Shown here piece by piece: positions 1-11,661 of a stretch of DNA of 64,000 nt (position 1 is the first letter of the stretch; every line of letters starts with the position of its first letter). The position numbers and the translations under genes are program-made. This DNA is from Mortierella sp. BCC40632 (taxonomy: Eukaryota > Mortierellomycota > Mortierellomycetes > Mortierellales > Mortierellaceae), in NCBI GenBank assembly GCA_011634665.1, contig WAEK01000029.1:187001-251000 (forward strand). Direction: 5' to 3'. The notes below the pieces were generated by a model, which was given only the letters and a program-made list of their open reading frames with translations, made no database searches and was not told the origin of the DNA.

Positions 1-2560
1 GCATAAGCTCTGTAAAGTTGAAATGAGCAGTCTCGCGACCTTCAGAATCCACGGATGTGGAGAATGGATTAGGGTCAGAAACCCGATGAACAGATGGAAT
101 GCGGAGAAGACCATAGTACGTGAGTGTGATCGCAATATGCACCGTCTCCAGGTTGTATGCCTTGAAAGAAGTGAGGTAGTGCAGAGCCTGGCAATAGAGT
201 GAAGAATGGACACAAGTCAATAAGATACTCCATAACGCATCGAGCTCATAGAAAGGTTGAGAAGGATTGCCCTTGGCTATGGTCTTACCCGCTCAAACTG
301 TTGAGAATAGATAAGAGCCTGAACGTATTGAAGAGGATTGTTGCCCTTAGGGTTGAAGTGATTTGGTCCGAGCTTGTTGATAAGCTTCTGGAAGTCTGCG
401 AGGTCGTATTTGTCCTGTGGGTTCATGTCATTCTTTGACTCGCGGATAACCGAGAGCTACCAAGCAGAATAAAAAGAAGTGTGAGTATGTTGCATTCATT
501 CCTCCATTCGCTTTGTTGCTACTTTTGGCACGCTAAGTACTAGGGCTTACCTGGAACCAAATAAAGTCCTCAACAGCATTCATGACTGGTGTGGTTTGCT
601 TGTTCAACTCGCATCTACCAACAAGCTTGTAGAGGGTGAGCTTGTATGGGTCTACAGTATCCGAGCTGTAACGGATTCTCTGGTTATAGTCCGACAGAAT
701 TCTCTCCTGTTCCTGAGGGGACAAAACACGGTCATCGTTTCCGAGATAAGACACCAAGTAGGTGATGAACTGTCGGTCCGCGGGGCTAAAGTGCATTTCA
801 TACTCCTTGGCAAAGTTCAGCGCCTCTGTTGCATGTCCTGATCTGAGCATATAGTACATAATGCCCCACAAGGCATATCCATCATACACCTAAATACAAA
901 GTAAAGAAAGGGGTTTAAAAGCTTGCACTCGTGGTAAAAACCCAATATATTATCAACAAAACAATATTTACCTCCAAGTTGGGCAGAGACCACTGTCCTT
1001 GGCGGAAGTACTTGAGTTGGACAAAAGCACGAAGGTTGTTGACCAGCGAAGGAACACCTCCCAGATTTGCCTCCATTGGGTTCTCTTTCAAAGTGCGTTC
1101 AACATGCTTCAAAAATTGGTTCTCCAGAAAAGCCCTCGATCCTCTAGTAAGATGCTGACGCAGATTCGTAGAGGCTGTACTCGAATATGGTGACATCAGG
1201 TAGGCGTTGGCATACACACGCTCCTTTAAGACCTGGCTCTGGAACCGTCCACCTCGCAGCTCATGCTCTCCAAGAACTGAAGCCAACAATTCCCATGTTT
1301 CCTTCACTTTGCTGTTGGGCTATAGTCGCAATAATTCAAGCGATTGGAGGTTTGTTAATAATTTTCAACTTAATTAGGATAGTGACCGGCTTAGTGACAA
1401 GGTAGGAACATACCTGATCTCTATGAGCAACTTGAGAGGCATCTACGAAAGAGTTCGTCAAGGGGAATCCAAGACCCTGGAGCCGAGCCTCACACAGGTC
1501 ATAAAGAACCTTGAAGTATGGCTTGAGCTTGCTAAAGTCCATAGAAACGGGGGTCTGGCTGAATCCTGGAGCGTATGACGACTATTAATAGTTTGGCGAA
1601 TTAATGATATTATACTACACTTCCGATGGCTCTACCGATGAAGCGAAGTAATGCATATCAATGGGGCTGTTCTTTTAGTATCCATACCATTTGTGACAGT
1701 CCAAGACTTGACGATCCGCCGAAGGATCTCATTCCCGTAGATTCAGTCTCCTCTCCTCCAGTCAGTCCCTGGTGTTGACCGAGCTCTTCGAAGATTCTCT
1801 TTTTTGTTCTTTCCCAATCATAGTTCAATGAAGACTCAAAGTTGGAGTCAAAGTCCAGGACAGTCTATTGTAAATAATAGTAATAATAATAATAATAAAA
1901 GAGGAGGTCATTAGGAATTGAGCTTCACGGCGGGAGTCTCGGGAGTAATAGGTAATTCAGACATACCTCGCGTCTGCTCTCGTCGATAGTGTTGACAATG
2001 ATCTGCTCATGCTGATATCTCAGGAAAGCCTTTTAGTGTAGAGAGGTCGATGTTAGATTTCTTGAGTTGAAATGTGCGTTTTAGAGAGAGAGAAAAAAAA
2101 AAAAGGCGTCTCTGATCTCAGATTCCCGTTTCCCAAAGTATACCTCAGTGTCTGTATCATGGATAGGCTGAATTGGCTCAAATGTCGACTTCAGGTTGAT
2201 AGAATTGAGAGTCTTGTCAATGACATTAGTGTTGATTCCACCACTGGCAAGGAAGTAATGGCTAGTAGTCGGCAACACAGAGACACAGAGATGGGACGTT
2301 TTAGATTTGATATGATTGATATATCCTGACACGCTCGCAAAGCAATGAGGCATGCCAAAGAGGCTCCAAAACTGGCAGTTGTAGGCTTACGCTTTGTTGT
2401 CAGAGCCGTCAATAGGCTTGGAGGACTTGGAGGCAAGCTTACGCGACTGGTTCTCAATCTGATCGATTCCTCGTTCAATGTGAGGCAGCTGCAATCCTCC
2501 AATGTGGCTAGTCAGTTGCTTTGACTGCTCCGCGAGCTGGGCTAGTGTTGAGAACGCCAT
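1..2560 (-). CDS. NUP93: Nuclear pore linker nucleoporin NUP93/NIC96 (3' end outside window)
   Basis: This encodes the inner-ring scaffold nucleoporin that links the NUP62-type channel complex to the pore. Nine exons read cleanly in phase on the minus strand: 2391-2560, 2144-2261, 1967-2029, 1688-1864, 1414-1581, 972-1319, 551-889, 289-456 and 1-187 (running off the edge). The ATG at 2560 opens MAFSTLAQLAEQSKQL, followed by an HIERGIDQIE helix, matching the N-terminal coiled region that binds the channel nucleoporins. Exon 2 carries STFEPIQPIHDTD, very close to the conserved TTFEP motif of vertebrate NUP93. Further on, LGGVPSLVNN, the YALWGIMYYMLRSG block and DPYKLTLYKLVGRC are hallmarks of the alpha-solenoid. 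The last visible exon has ALHYLTSF and IALTYYGLLRI-like helices, as in fungal Nic96. About 550 residues are present and the C-terminal third is missing. Family assignment is secure from the combined motifs; exon ends were inferred. Confidence 0.9.
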
Positions 2561-2770
2561 GATTTGAATCCTCTGCGCGCTTTCCTGGTGTTGAATGAAA
2601 CGAAGCGATGTAATCGAAGATCAAGGGCGTTTTAAAAAAAAAAAAAAAAAAAGCTATACGTCACAAAAATCTCTGGGTCGTATTTGCTGTGTACAACCCC
2701 ATGTTCTCCGACCATGGGGAGCCAAAGACCATCTCTCATTCCAACCTAATTCTAATTGCCTCATCATTGC
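2561..2770. promoter_or_regulatory. Bidirectional promoter, NUP93 / F-box-WD40
   Basis: Only 210 nt separate the start codons of the two divergent genes, so both core promoters and 5' UTRs must fit here. The stretch has an A19-like tract at about 2634-2652 and no clear TATA box. A poly(dA:dT) tract is a typical nucleosome-excluding element of fungal promoters, and its role here is inferred. Confidence 0.6.
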
Positions 2771-5700
2771 ATGTCTGGTTCAACCAGATCATTTATTACC
2801 AAACCCTACTTCATGGACCCTCCGGTGTCTCCTTCCCCCAGCTTGCCAGACGAAGGCTATGATGAACAGCGCATAGAGATTCCCAAATGGGTGCAGCAAT
2901 GGAGCGACGAACAGAGGGCAGGTAGGCTTGCATTACAAGGAGGCCTAAGTGATCAATTTGCTCCTTCTGTCCATGGGTCGCTACGAATGTCTATCAGCCT
3001 AACTCTCTCTTTCTCTTTCTCTCTCTTCCTCTGCTGTTGGGTCGGCTTCATTGTATAACCAGAGCTGGCCATCCAACTTCTAAAGTCCGTCTCTCCATCC
3101 GTATTCTCAAGAAGCTATGCCAGGCTGACTCCCCTCTTTGAATATCGAGACTTTTTGGTTCTTCTCCCCTATGAACTCACAAGTAAGTACCGTCTACTCA
3201 TACCAATCCTGTTCCGATTTCAGTAATTGTCAAAACCTCCTCTTCCAGTTATTTCAGCCATCAGATGTTCACACAGACCTTTACTTCCCCTGTTCCACAT
3301 AGTGCACTTACTGTCCTTTTTGGACGCTAGCACACTTGCCAACGTAGCTCTGGTCTCAAAAGCATGGAACAAATTTGCTTCGGACAACTCTGTATGGAAG
3401 GGCATCTATTTTAGAAACGGCTGGAGTGTCAATCAGGAAATGGTGGATTGGTTCTTGAGTGGTAGTGAGCTAGAGGACAAGATGATGCATGAACGACTAG
3501 GGTCGCCATCCAGAGTCCACTTTGAGACAGGAGAGTCCTCAGTCAGCCGTGGAAAGCGCAAGATGATTGAATATGATGCACGGGAAGCTGAAAGTACAGC
3601 TCATGACAGTGACGACTATGATATGCTTCAGGCTCATATTGACAGAGAGGAAGACGAAGAGGCACTGTTCTATCTTCGACATGTTCGACATCTCAACTAT
3701 TCTGCAGATGCCGCCTTGCCTTCTCTCACTCATCCTGAAGATGTCATTATGGCCCAGTCTCCTGACGAGGATGAAGAGGACAAAGAGGAGGATTCAGGCA
3801 ACAGTGCGCTTGCCAAGTTTTTCTCCTCGTCTCCCACTTCTCAGCAGGCGGTCTCCCTCACTCCCGTTCTCCCCTCAATCTTTGAGAGTGGGGCGTCTCC
3901 ATCCCGACACCGGGGATCATTCTCATCACCGCGGACACCACCGGCATCTCAAAGACATGGGCGCTTCTCATTGTCCAATGCGCCATTTATCACGTCTCTT
4001 CACCGTCCCCGCTTACCAACATACTCCCTTAGCAGTAACCTGATGACTCCGCCGTCAATGCTCAAGAGAATGGCCCAACGCAACAGCCCGCCCTCACCAC
4101 TCAGACTGCCAAACATCCAGATCACGGGAGCGTCTTCATCATGGGCCTCTCGATCGCCTCGCCTCTTTGGACATCAGCGATCAAGTTCGCTGGACCAGAC
4201 TCGTTCTGGGTCACAACCGTCATCACCCACATCACCCACTTATCCATGCGGACCAAATCCTTCTCAGGGCCTGCCTCATTCACCACTCAGCACCAAAAGC
4301 CTCTGGAGTGTAATTCGGCATGGTGTGATGGGTGTCTCTGGTTCAAGTGCTTGGCCATCCTTGAATTCACATCGACAATCCGATACCCAAGATTCAGATG
4401 GCTCGCCGTCGTCTCATCACACTCATCACTTTTCACCTTCTTTGCCTGCTTGGCTCATGCATCTACCCTCACCTTTGACTACTGCCTCCAGTCGACAACA
4501 GCGGACATCAGCCAGTTCAGCTCCAACGTCGCCTGCCTCTCCGCACTTTCCATCTCTAATTCCCAATAATTCCGATATGACCACCGACTTGACCATGCAG
4601 AAGCTTCCCCGGAGGATTCATTTTTCGGGACCAAACACTCCTCTCCCCTCGCAAACTCTTTCCCCAGAGATCCTCAATATTCACCGAGACCCTATCACGA
4701 ATCGAGCAGCGATCAATTGGAAACACCTGTGTAAACAAAGGAAGCGATTGGAGAAGAACTGGAACAAGGGGATCCATCAAGCCAAGGACCTACCAGGACA
4801 TACTGAGGGGATCTATTGTATCCAGTTTGACGAGAACAAGATTGTGAGTGGAAGTAGAGATAATACGATCAAGATTTGGGACCTGACGACAGGGCGGTGC
4901 CTACGAACTTATACTGGTCACTCTGCAAGCGTCCTATGTCTGCAATACGATGATGAACGCATTGTGAGTGGAAGCAGTGATACGACTATCATTGTTTGGG
5001 ACCTTGAGACTGGAGCTATTCTTCAGCGACTGAAAGGACACGCGGATAGTGTGCTGAGTCTTCGATTTGAAAAGGATACTGTGGTCAGCTGTAGTAAGGA
5101 CCGGACTGTCAAGATTTGGAAAATTAGCACAGGAGAAATGCTCCGGACATTATCAGGTCATCGAGCAGCAGTGAATGCAGTCCAGTTCTCTCCTGAGAAC
5201 TCTGTGTCCCCATTTGCAGGCTCCCCACGGATTGTCGTCTCGGCGAGTGGTGATCGGTCGATCAAGATCTGGTCATTTGAGACTGGAGAGTGTCTCAGGA
5301 CACTTGAGGGCCATGCCCGGGGTATTGCCTGTATACAATTTGAATCCAACATCATTGTCAGCGGCAGCTCGGATCGATCCATCAAGATCTGGGACCTTGC
5401 ACGAGGTGAATGCATAAAGACGCTAGTTGGACATGATGACCTAGTACGAACCCTCCAGTTCTCGGGTGGCCGTATTATTAGTGGTGGATATGATGAGACG
5501 CTTAAGATCTGGGATCAAGAATCAGGAAGACTACTAGCAGACCTAGAAGGTGGACATCACCACCGAGTGTTCAAGTTACAGTTCAACGAGTCCAAGATTG
5601 TAAGTTGTTCGCAGGATCAAAAGGTATGAAAAAGAAAAAATCAGGGTGGAGTCCTCGTCTGTCACGAGTTGAACGTTGCTAGTCCCACGTTTAATTTGCC

Positions 5701-5845
5701 AGCGTTAATCATCCTCTACGTTTGCTCTTGTCTCTCTTTCGCTTTCTTTTTTTTTTTTTTTTTTTTTTTTTCTCTCTCTCTCTCTCCTTGATAGATTGTC
5801 ATCTGGGACTTTTCGATTGGTGTTGACACTACTTTCCTTTCGTAA
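2771..5845 (+). CDS. F-box protein with C-terminal WD40 propeller (SCF substrate receptor type)
   Basis: The model is four exons, 2771-2921, 3063-3182, 3303-5623 and 5795-5845, giving 880 residues. An F-box lies at about residues 83-128: LLPYELT joined across intron 2 to LLSFLDASTLANVALVSKAW. A serine/proline-rich, probably disordered linker of more than 400 residues follows, with an acidic patch. Seven or so WD repeats run from about residue 589 to the end, with recurring GH-x-IVSGS-D-TIKIWDL-TG units. F-box plus WD40 proteins (CDC4, MET30 and beta-TrCP classes) bind SKP1 through the F-box and phosphodegrons through the propeller within an SCF ubiquitin ligase. Which substrate class applies cannot be told from sequence alone. 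The last exon encodes IVIWDFSIGVDTTFLS and closes the propeller; reading through its donor would stop one codon later. The linker is unusually long for the family. Confidence 0.85.
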
Positions 5846-6077
5846 TACCAAGACTCTTTGTAGAATGAAGCGCTTCTCGCTTTTGCTGCATAATTCGTTG
5901 TAACATACCTTGCACATTTTTGTATCTATATCCCCTCCTACGGAAAAAAAAAAAAAAGCTTAAACCTTCTCAAAATGAAAGCCGATGCAAATGGAACAAG
6001 CTCCACGTGCAGCAAATACTCCTCGTCGGCGAAAGAGATCTCTTCCCCCCACATTTCCCCCCCTTCCCTTTCCCAGC

Positions 6078-6445
6078 ATGGATTACCAGGCAGTGTTGGT
6101 CACTATCGAGAAAGCCTGTGCTGAGACCTCGGTACTTTACCCTTTTTCCTGTCCTCTTGTTCTCTGAACGATTGGAATGACTTTTTTTTTTTTTTTTTTT
6201 TTTCTCTTTTACGAAACAGGATGCAAGGAAATTCGCAGGCTGCTCATGGATGACTCTGACTCTATTTTTTTTTTTTGGCTCTCTTTTCGAACCTGCATGC
6301 TGGAATGCGATGCGTCTTGGATCCTCAATAGCACCCAACTACACGAGTGCAGGCGGAAAAAGTCTTGTTAGACTTCAAACAGAGCCCCAACATCCTTCCA
6401 GCATGCCAATACATTCTGGGTAATATGGCCCCTCATCTCTACTGC

Positions 6446-6485
<40 letters not shown>

Positions 6486-9400
6486 ATTCCTTTAGTTCGA
6501 CAAACTAGACTCTACTTGAGCCAATCCACTACCCCCAACCTCACAGGCTTGTTGAAACCATCAGTACCTGACTATTGCCTCCTTTCCTCTTCCCCTCTTC
6601 CTCTTCCTCTGCTTCCTCTTCTTCCTCTTCAACAGCGCATTCGAACAACCCAGTCGTCCAATTCCATGCAGCATCAGGAATCACTGGGGCAATTGCTCGT
6701 GAATATGGGCTCTACCATAAGCAGGACATCCATGCTTTGCAAGCCTATCTTATCAGCTTCAACCTTCACCATGCCAGACTCCAGAGCTGGGTTGCTAAAC
6801 AGATCTACCAGGCTATTGCCGTGATTTCGAAGCGTGGATGGCTTGAGGCTTCTGAGACGGAGCAAGACATTGTCTTTAACCAGATCATCCAGCTCCTGTC
6901 GATGGGCGATCATGAGGTACCACAAAAAAAAAGGGGGGGGGGGAGAGGAGGGGAGGGGTTTACATGGGCAACTGCTCTAGGTCAGGACAAGAAGAATGAG
7001 AGCATGGAAGAAAGAGGGATCGCCCTTGCCCAAACAATTCGATGTGTCAAGTACTAATGTTGTTTTTCAATTGTCATGACCCACTGGGGGGCTCTTAGAA
7101 ACGTGTTGGTCTCTCGCTTGCGCATTCGCTCGTCGACGAATTCTCCAGTGGAGGGAAATCCAGCAGCGTTGGACTGACATGGGACTTTCACCACAAGACC
7201 AAAAACTCTTTCGAAGAAAGGCATCTCCGTCTCATCTTTGAAGCGACACTCAAGATTGCTCATGAACAACTGCAGGATCTGATCAATGTGCCCGGACAGG
7301 AGATTTCTGGATCTCAGAAGCCTCTTCTCAGCCTCTCTATTATGCTCTTGGAATCCGTTCTTCAGTGGGACTTCGCCTCGACAAGTAAGAACGATACAAT
7401 TTTTATTCCCAGCAGAACAAACAGGAGCAATTGCACTGGATATCATCGCTTGGCAAGGAATGCTGACCAGCCCTCCTTTTTTTCCTTTACTTCTTTCTAG
7501 GCCAACCCGTCTTGGCTGGAACATTTACGGACGATGACGACGACCTCCGGCGAACGATTGTATACCCAGAGAGCTGGAGATCTGTGCTGGTGAATGCCGA
7601 TGTCCTCTCGATGTTCTTTGCTGTAAGTATCCCACATCAGCCCAAGGAATGTTTTTTTTTTTTTTTTTTTTACAAAAGGTCAATTGATCTCATTACTTTC
7701 TTCTTTTGTGTAGCTCTTCCCGCTCGTTCAGGAAGACAACATTATGACCCATCGAGTTCGGCAATGCTTGATTCAACTTTGTGGACTTCATGGAGCCATT
7801 TTCGCCAACGAGGAATCGATCGTTCACCACGTCTCAGGAGTTATGAAAGGTCTTTTGGGACTTATCAACAAGTAATGCTCGATCCATCGTCCTCACCAAA
7901 CATGTTCGTCAAAATCATCCATATTCTAAACTGCAAACCCCTTCTCGCGAACCCTTAGCGTGGCCTCTTGCTCGTCTGATGAGTGCGTTCAGTCGGACTA
8001 TACTGAAAACATGATTGCCATTACGGAGATGATTCGCCAACTTCTTTCGTTCCACTCGGTCAGGACGATTTGTGCCGTTCCTGAAAAGTTTGACTTTATG
8101 AATCAGGTTGCACTTCTCACCATCCACTGTCTGAACGATGCCTCCAAGGTACCCGAAGAGTCGGAAAGCTTGATGGGAGCCTTCGATGAGCTGCTGGTGA
8201 CTTGGGTGAAGCTGGGTAGGTGTATTTCAATTTGATCCGCAGGCATCCTTGACACTAGCCACCACATAGTAACTTTTTACTGATATTTTTGTACTCCATA
8301 GTCCAAGATTCGCAGGCCGCCCTTCATGATCACAACTCGCCTGGACTCGTCGCAGATGCAACAAGCCTGTTGCAATTTTTCCACAGCATCAGCTACCGTA
8401 TCGTGGAAAAGTATATCGACACCCGACTTGAACTGGCACAGTTCAATGCTTTGGTGGATGAAGAGGATGATGGCTTCCAAGACTGGGAGACTTATGGCGA
8501 CCAGCTCATTTCGATTGCTGCCTTGGCAAGATTGGATGCCCACAGTTCTCTTCAGCGATTGTACGGTCTCCTTCATGATCGTATCGAACGCCTGCAAAAC
8601 TTTCTCAATACGACTCATGACGGAAGTCATCCCGACTTTGTGACCTTCCTCTATGAACACTTGCATTGGCTTATTGTCATTACCGGATATGTCTTTGCAG
8701 ACAATAATGTTGGAGAGGCCGCGGTTGTCCCCGAGTCGCTGAATGAACTTTCCAAGTCTCAGTCTCTGGAACAAGATCAACTTGTGAACATCTTTAGCAA
8801 CCTAATGAGTCTCTTGGATTCCGTCTCTCTTGATTCGCACTCCGCTCAGGTACAGCACTTTCCCATCTTTGTGAAACAGTTGTCGATCACAGTGACAGTT
8901 CTCTTGGTACATAACCTAACTTTTTTTGTTCATTATTATTATTATGGGGGGGGGGGCATTCAATAGGCCATTTCATGCAGTCCTCAAGTAGCACTTTCGC
9001 TCTTTTGGTTCTTGGAACGCTGGGTCAAGACGTATCTCTTTGCCGATCCCGAGAACTACTCTAGTTTGAGGTAGGTCTTGACTTCTTTTATTTCTTCTTT
9101 CCTCCTCCTCCTCTTCTTCTTCCTCTTCCTCTGTCAACTGATGGCTGTGTATGGAATGGATACTAACATTGTTCGCGATATTTTAGCCCGAACTTGCAAC
9201 AGAGCTATGGCGAGGCTACCAAGGGCGGCAAGGGTAATGCCATCCTCGAGTTCCTGATCACCAAGTTGCGAATCAACTTTATCATGTGGAATGCCGATCC
9301 CGATGTCCTAGTTCAGGTACTTGAGGAAACATACGTATATCCGTGTTTGAAAGTACTCGCTATGATCCGTGCTTTCCAATTCTAAAAAGGAAATCATTGT

Positions 9401-11219
9401 CTTCGTATTTGTTTAGATCATCAACTTGATGAACGTCTTTGGCCAGCGCTCTGCTATCCGCAATGCTCTCTTGCAGTCTGGTAAGCACCACTCATAGACA
9501 ACCAGGGGCCTTTACTTTTTATGCTATTATAATTACCCTTCCTACCAGACTTTTCAGGATCTCTAACGAGTATCTCTTTCTGGTTCTAGAGCAATTCCCT
9601 CCTCTTGTCAACTTTTTCATCGACCACTTGTCTGATCTTCCCGAGGTCATTCACAAGTATGTGTTGCCAATCTCCCCCCTTCTCTTGGAGTTGTGCTCTA
9701 ATGTTCAGTTGTCAGTGGTTATTAACCTTTTCTTTTCCTTCTCCTACTTAGCTCACTTATCCAGTCGATCACTACCATCATTTCGTACTCACCCAACGAG
9801 CAGCTGAATGCTCACTACTTTAACCTGATCTCGAGCACGATCGAGAATCGCTTCGCTGCTGTTCTTCATGATAAGTCGTTTACTTCGCGATATCAGTCAT
9901 CAGAAGTCATGAGCCAGATTATGAACGGACTTGAGGTAAACTGTCGCTGGCTTTAACTTGTATTCTAGTATTCCATTGGACCTCAAAAATATTCATAACG
10001 CCGAATTCACTCACTCAATTTCCTCTTTTCTTATCATCACTGTTACAGATGTTCAATGGCTTGGCGCTCGCCATGTCGGATGTGAACACTGCAATGATCT
10101 ACACTTTTATTTCTCGTTTCTTCGAGTCTTTTGTTGATCTTGTCCGAATCTACAGCAGCTACCCCGAAGTCCAGATCTTGGTGCTCCGGTTGTACACGGA
10201 TTTGATCAAGAACCTTGAGTTTGCATCTCTTCCCGCAGAGCACATCAATTACCTCAACACCTGCATCATTAAGCTCCTCCAGACCTTCTCGGCCGCTAAC
10301 CTGGGTGTAAACCGAGCCAGTTCCTGGGAAGAGGCAGAGGAAGAGCCCTATAGTGATGTGTCGGTTGTTTTGGAACTTTTGTTGAGTTTGTTGGAGATGC
10401 GTGGCGTCGAAGACGTTTTGGCTCAGAATCCGAGCGCAGTCTCGCCATCGACGGTAGTCTTTTCTGGAATCAATATCCTCATCCCGATGATCAAGGAGAA
10501 CATGCTAAAGGTAAGAGGAAAGGAGAGGCCTACCTCTCAAGATAAACGTGAAGTTTCAATAATTTTTTTTTCTCCTTCTTTTGGTCCACTCAACCTTGGA
10601 TTCTCTCTTCTCTTTCTTTCAAATCAACTAGATCCCTCGCCTGTGTACGCTTTATATCCGATTGATCTCGCGTTTAGTGGAATCATACCCGGGACGATTG
10701 GTAGAGTTGCCATCGGATCTCCTTAACAACTTGATGGCTTCACTCAAGTTTGGAATCGATCACAATATCCTCGAGGTCTCTCATCTTACATTCCAGGCCA
10801 TCACAGCCATGGCCTTATACTCGTGCAATGCTACACATCAACATTCTGCAGACGTGTCAGGCCTTCGTCCACATCTGGATGAGTTCCTCAAGTTGACTTT
10901 TGAACAACTGCTCTTCAAGAAATTAGACATGGAATTGGTCAACCCTGCAGGTTCCTGTGTGCTGGCGCTTGTATGTGCGAGACAAGATGCGTATGGCGCT
11001 CTGATTCAGGAGATGTTGGCCGCGAGTGAGACCCCTCTGACGAGTGAACTCGAGTCCAGATTGTCGAACTCGTTCCAACTCTTGTCCGAGGCTTTCCCGA
11101 CTCGTGAGGTGGTTGGCCAACGACTTTTGACACACCGAGATGTGGCCATGACCCAGGCAAGGCGAGATTTGTTCCTTCGGTTCTTGATGGGAGTTCGTGG
11201 TGTCTTGCGCGTCAAGTAA
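6078..11219 (+). CDS. XPO4: Exportin-4 (karyopherin-beta nuclear transport receptor)
   Basis: Sixteen exons join in phase to about 1128 residues, close to the roughly 1150 of animal XPO4: 6078-6131, 6220-6234, 6353-6419, 6636-6916, 7099-7384, 7501-7622, 7714-7871, 7959-8215, 8302-8849, 8967-9070, 9187-9316, 9417-9480, 9590-9656, 9752-9935, 10049-10510 and 10632-11219. Matches to the family recalled from human XPO4 include LQAYLISFNL, IAVISKRGWLE, LIQLCGLHGAIF, YEHLHWLIVITGYVFAD, LFWFLERWVKTYLF and the C-terminal RFLMGVRGVLRVK. In animals this HEAT-repeat receptor exports eIF5A and SMAD3 with RanGTP and imports SOX factors; cargo in this fungus is unknown. Two spots are uncertain. The 15-nt exon 2 seems to need a GC donor. 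The exon ending at 8849 could instead extend to 8908. The gene is absent from common yeasts, which supports an early-diverging host. Confidence 0.9.
6449..6484 (+). repeat. T36 homopolymer in XPO4 intron
   Basis: An uninterrupted run of about 36 T lies in the intron upstream of the exon at 6636. It acts at most as part of a long pyrimidine tract before the CT-rich acceptor region. It is one of many such tracts in this window. Confidence 0.9.
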
Positions 11220-11661
11220 AGGACTTGAAAGATGAGTTTGAGTAGAGAATGGAAGAGGAGTTGAAAAGAAAAAAAAAAATGAATGAGGTGAAAGGAAGAG
11301 GGGGAGAGAACGGTTTGTAGTTAGGTCCGCATAATGTTTGGAGAAAAAATAGGACATCCAAGAAAACCATAGAGATTTATGAAAGAGGAACCACGCACAT
11401 TCATTTACTCACACAAAAACAAAACCATGTTGTAAGAGTCATAGACCCGATGACCCAGATCAGGAAAACAAAATCTTTCTATTTCAATTGTCTCTATATA
11501 AAGTCATCTCTCGTTTGTCGTATATATCGAGCGAGTGAAAGAGGTGCATGTAAAATGATGATGATAATAATGATGATGATGACAACGAGTGGGATGCAAC
11601 CAACTTCCCCCTCCTCTTCCTCCCTCCCTTTCTCTCTCTGGGTTCAGGTGCTCAGAAGTCT
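11220..11661. other. Shared 3' region of convergent XPO4 and YME2
   Basis: These 442 nt lie between two convergent stop codons and hold both 3' UTRs. There is an A-rich stretch near 11268 and an ATG/ATA-rich microsatellite-like patch (about 11553-11583), but no ORF with coding character. The transcripts may overlap at their 3' ends; that is an inference from spacing. Confidence 0.6.
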
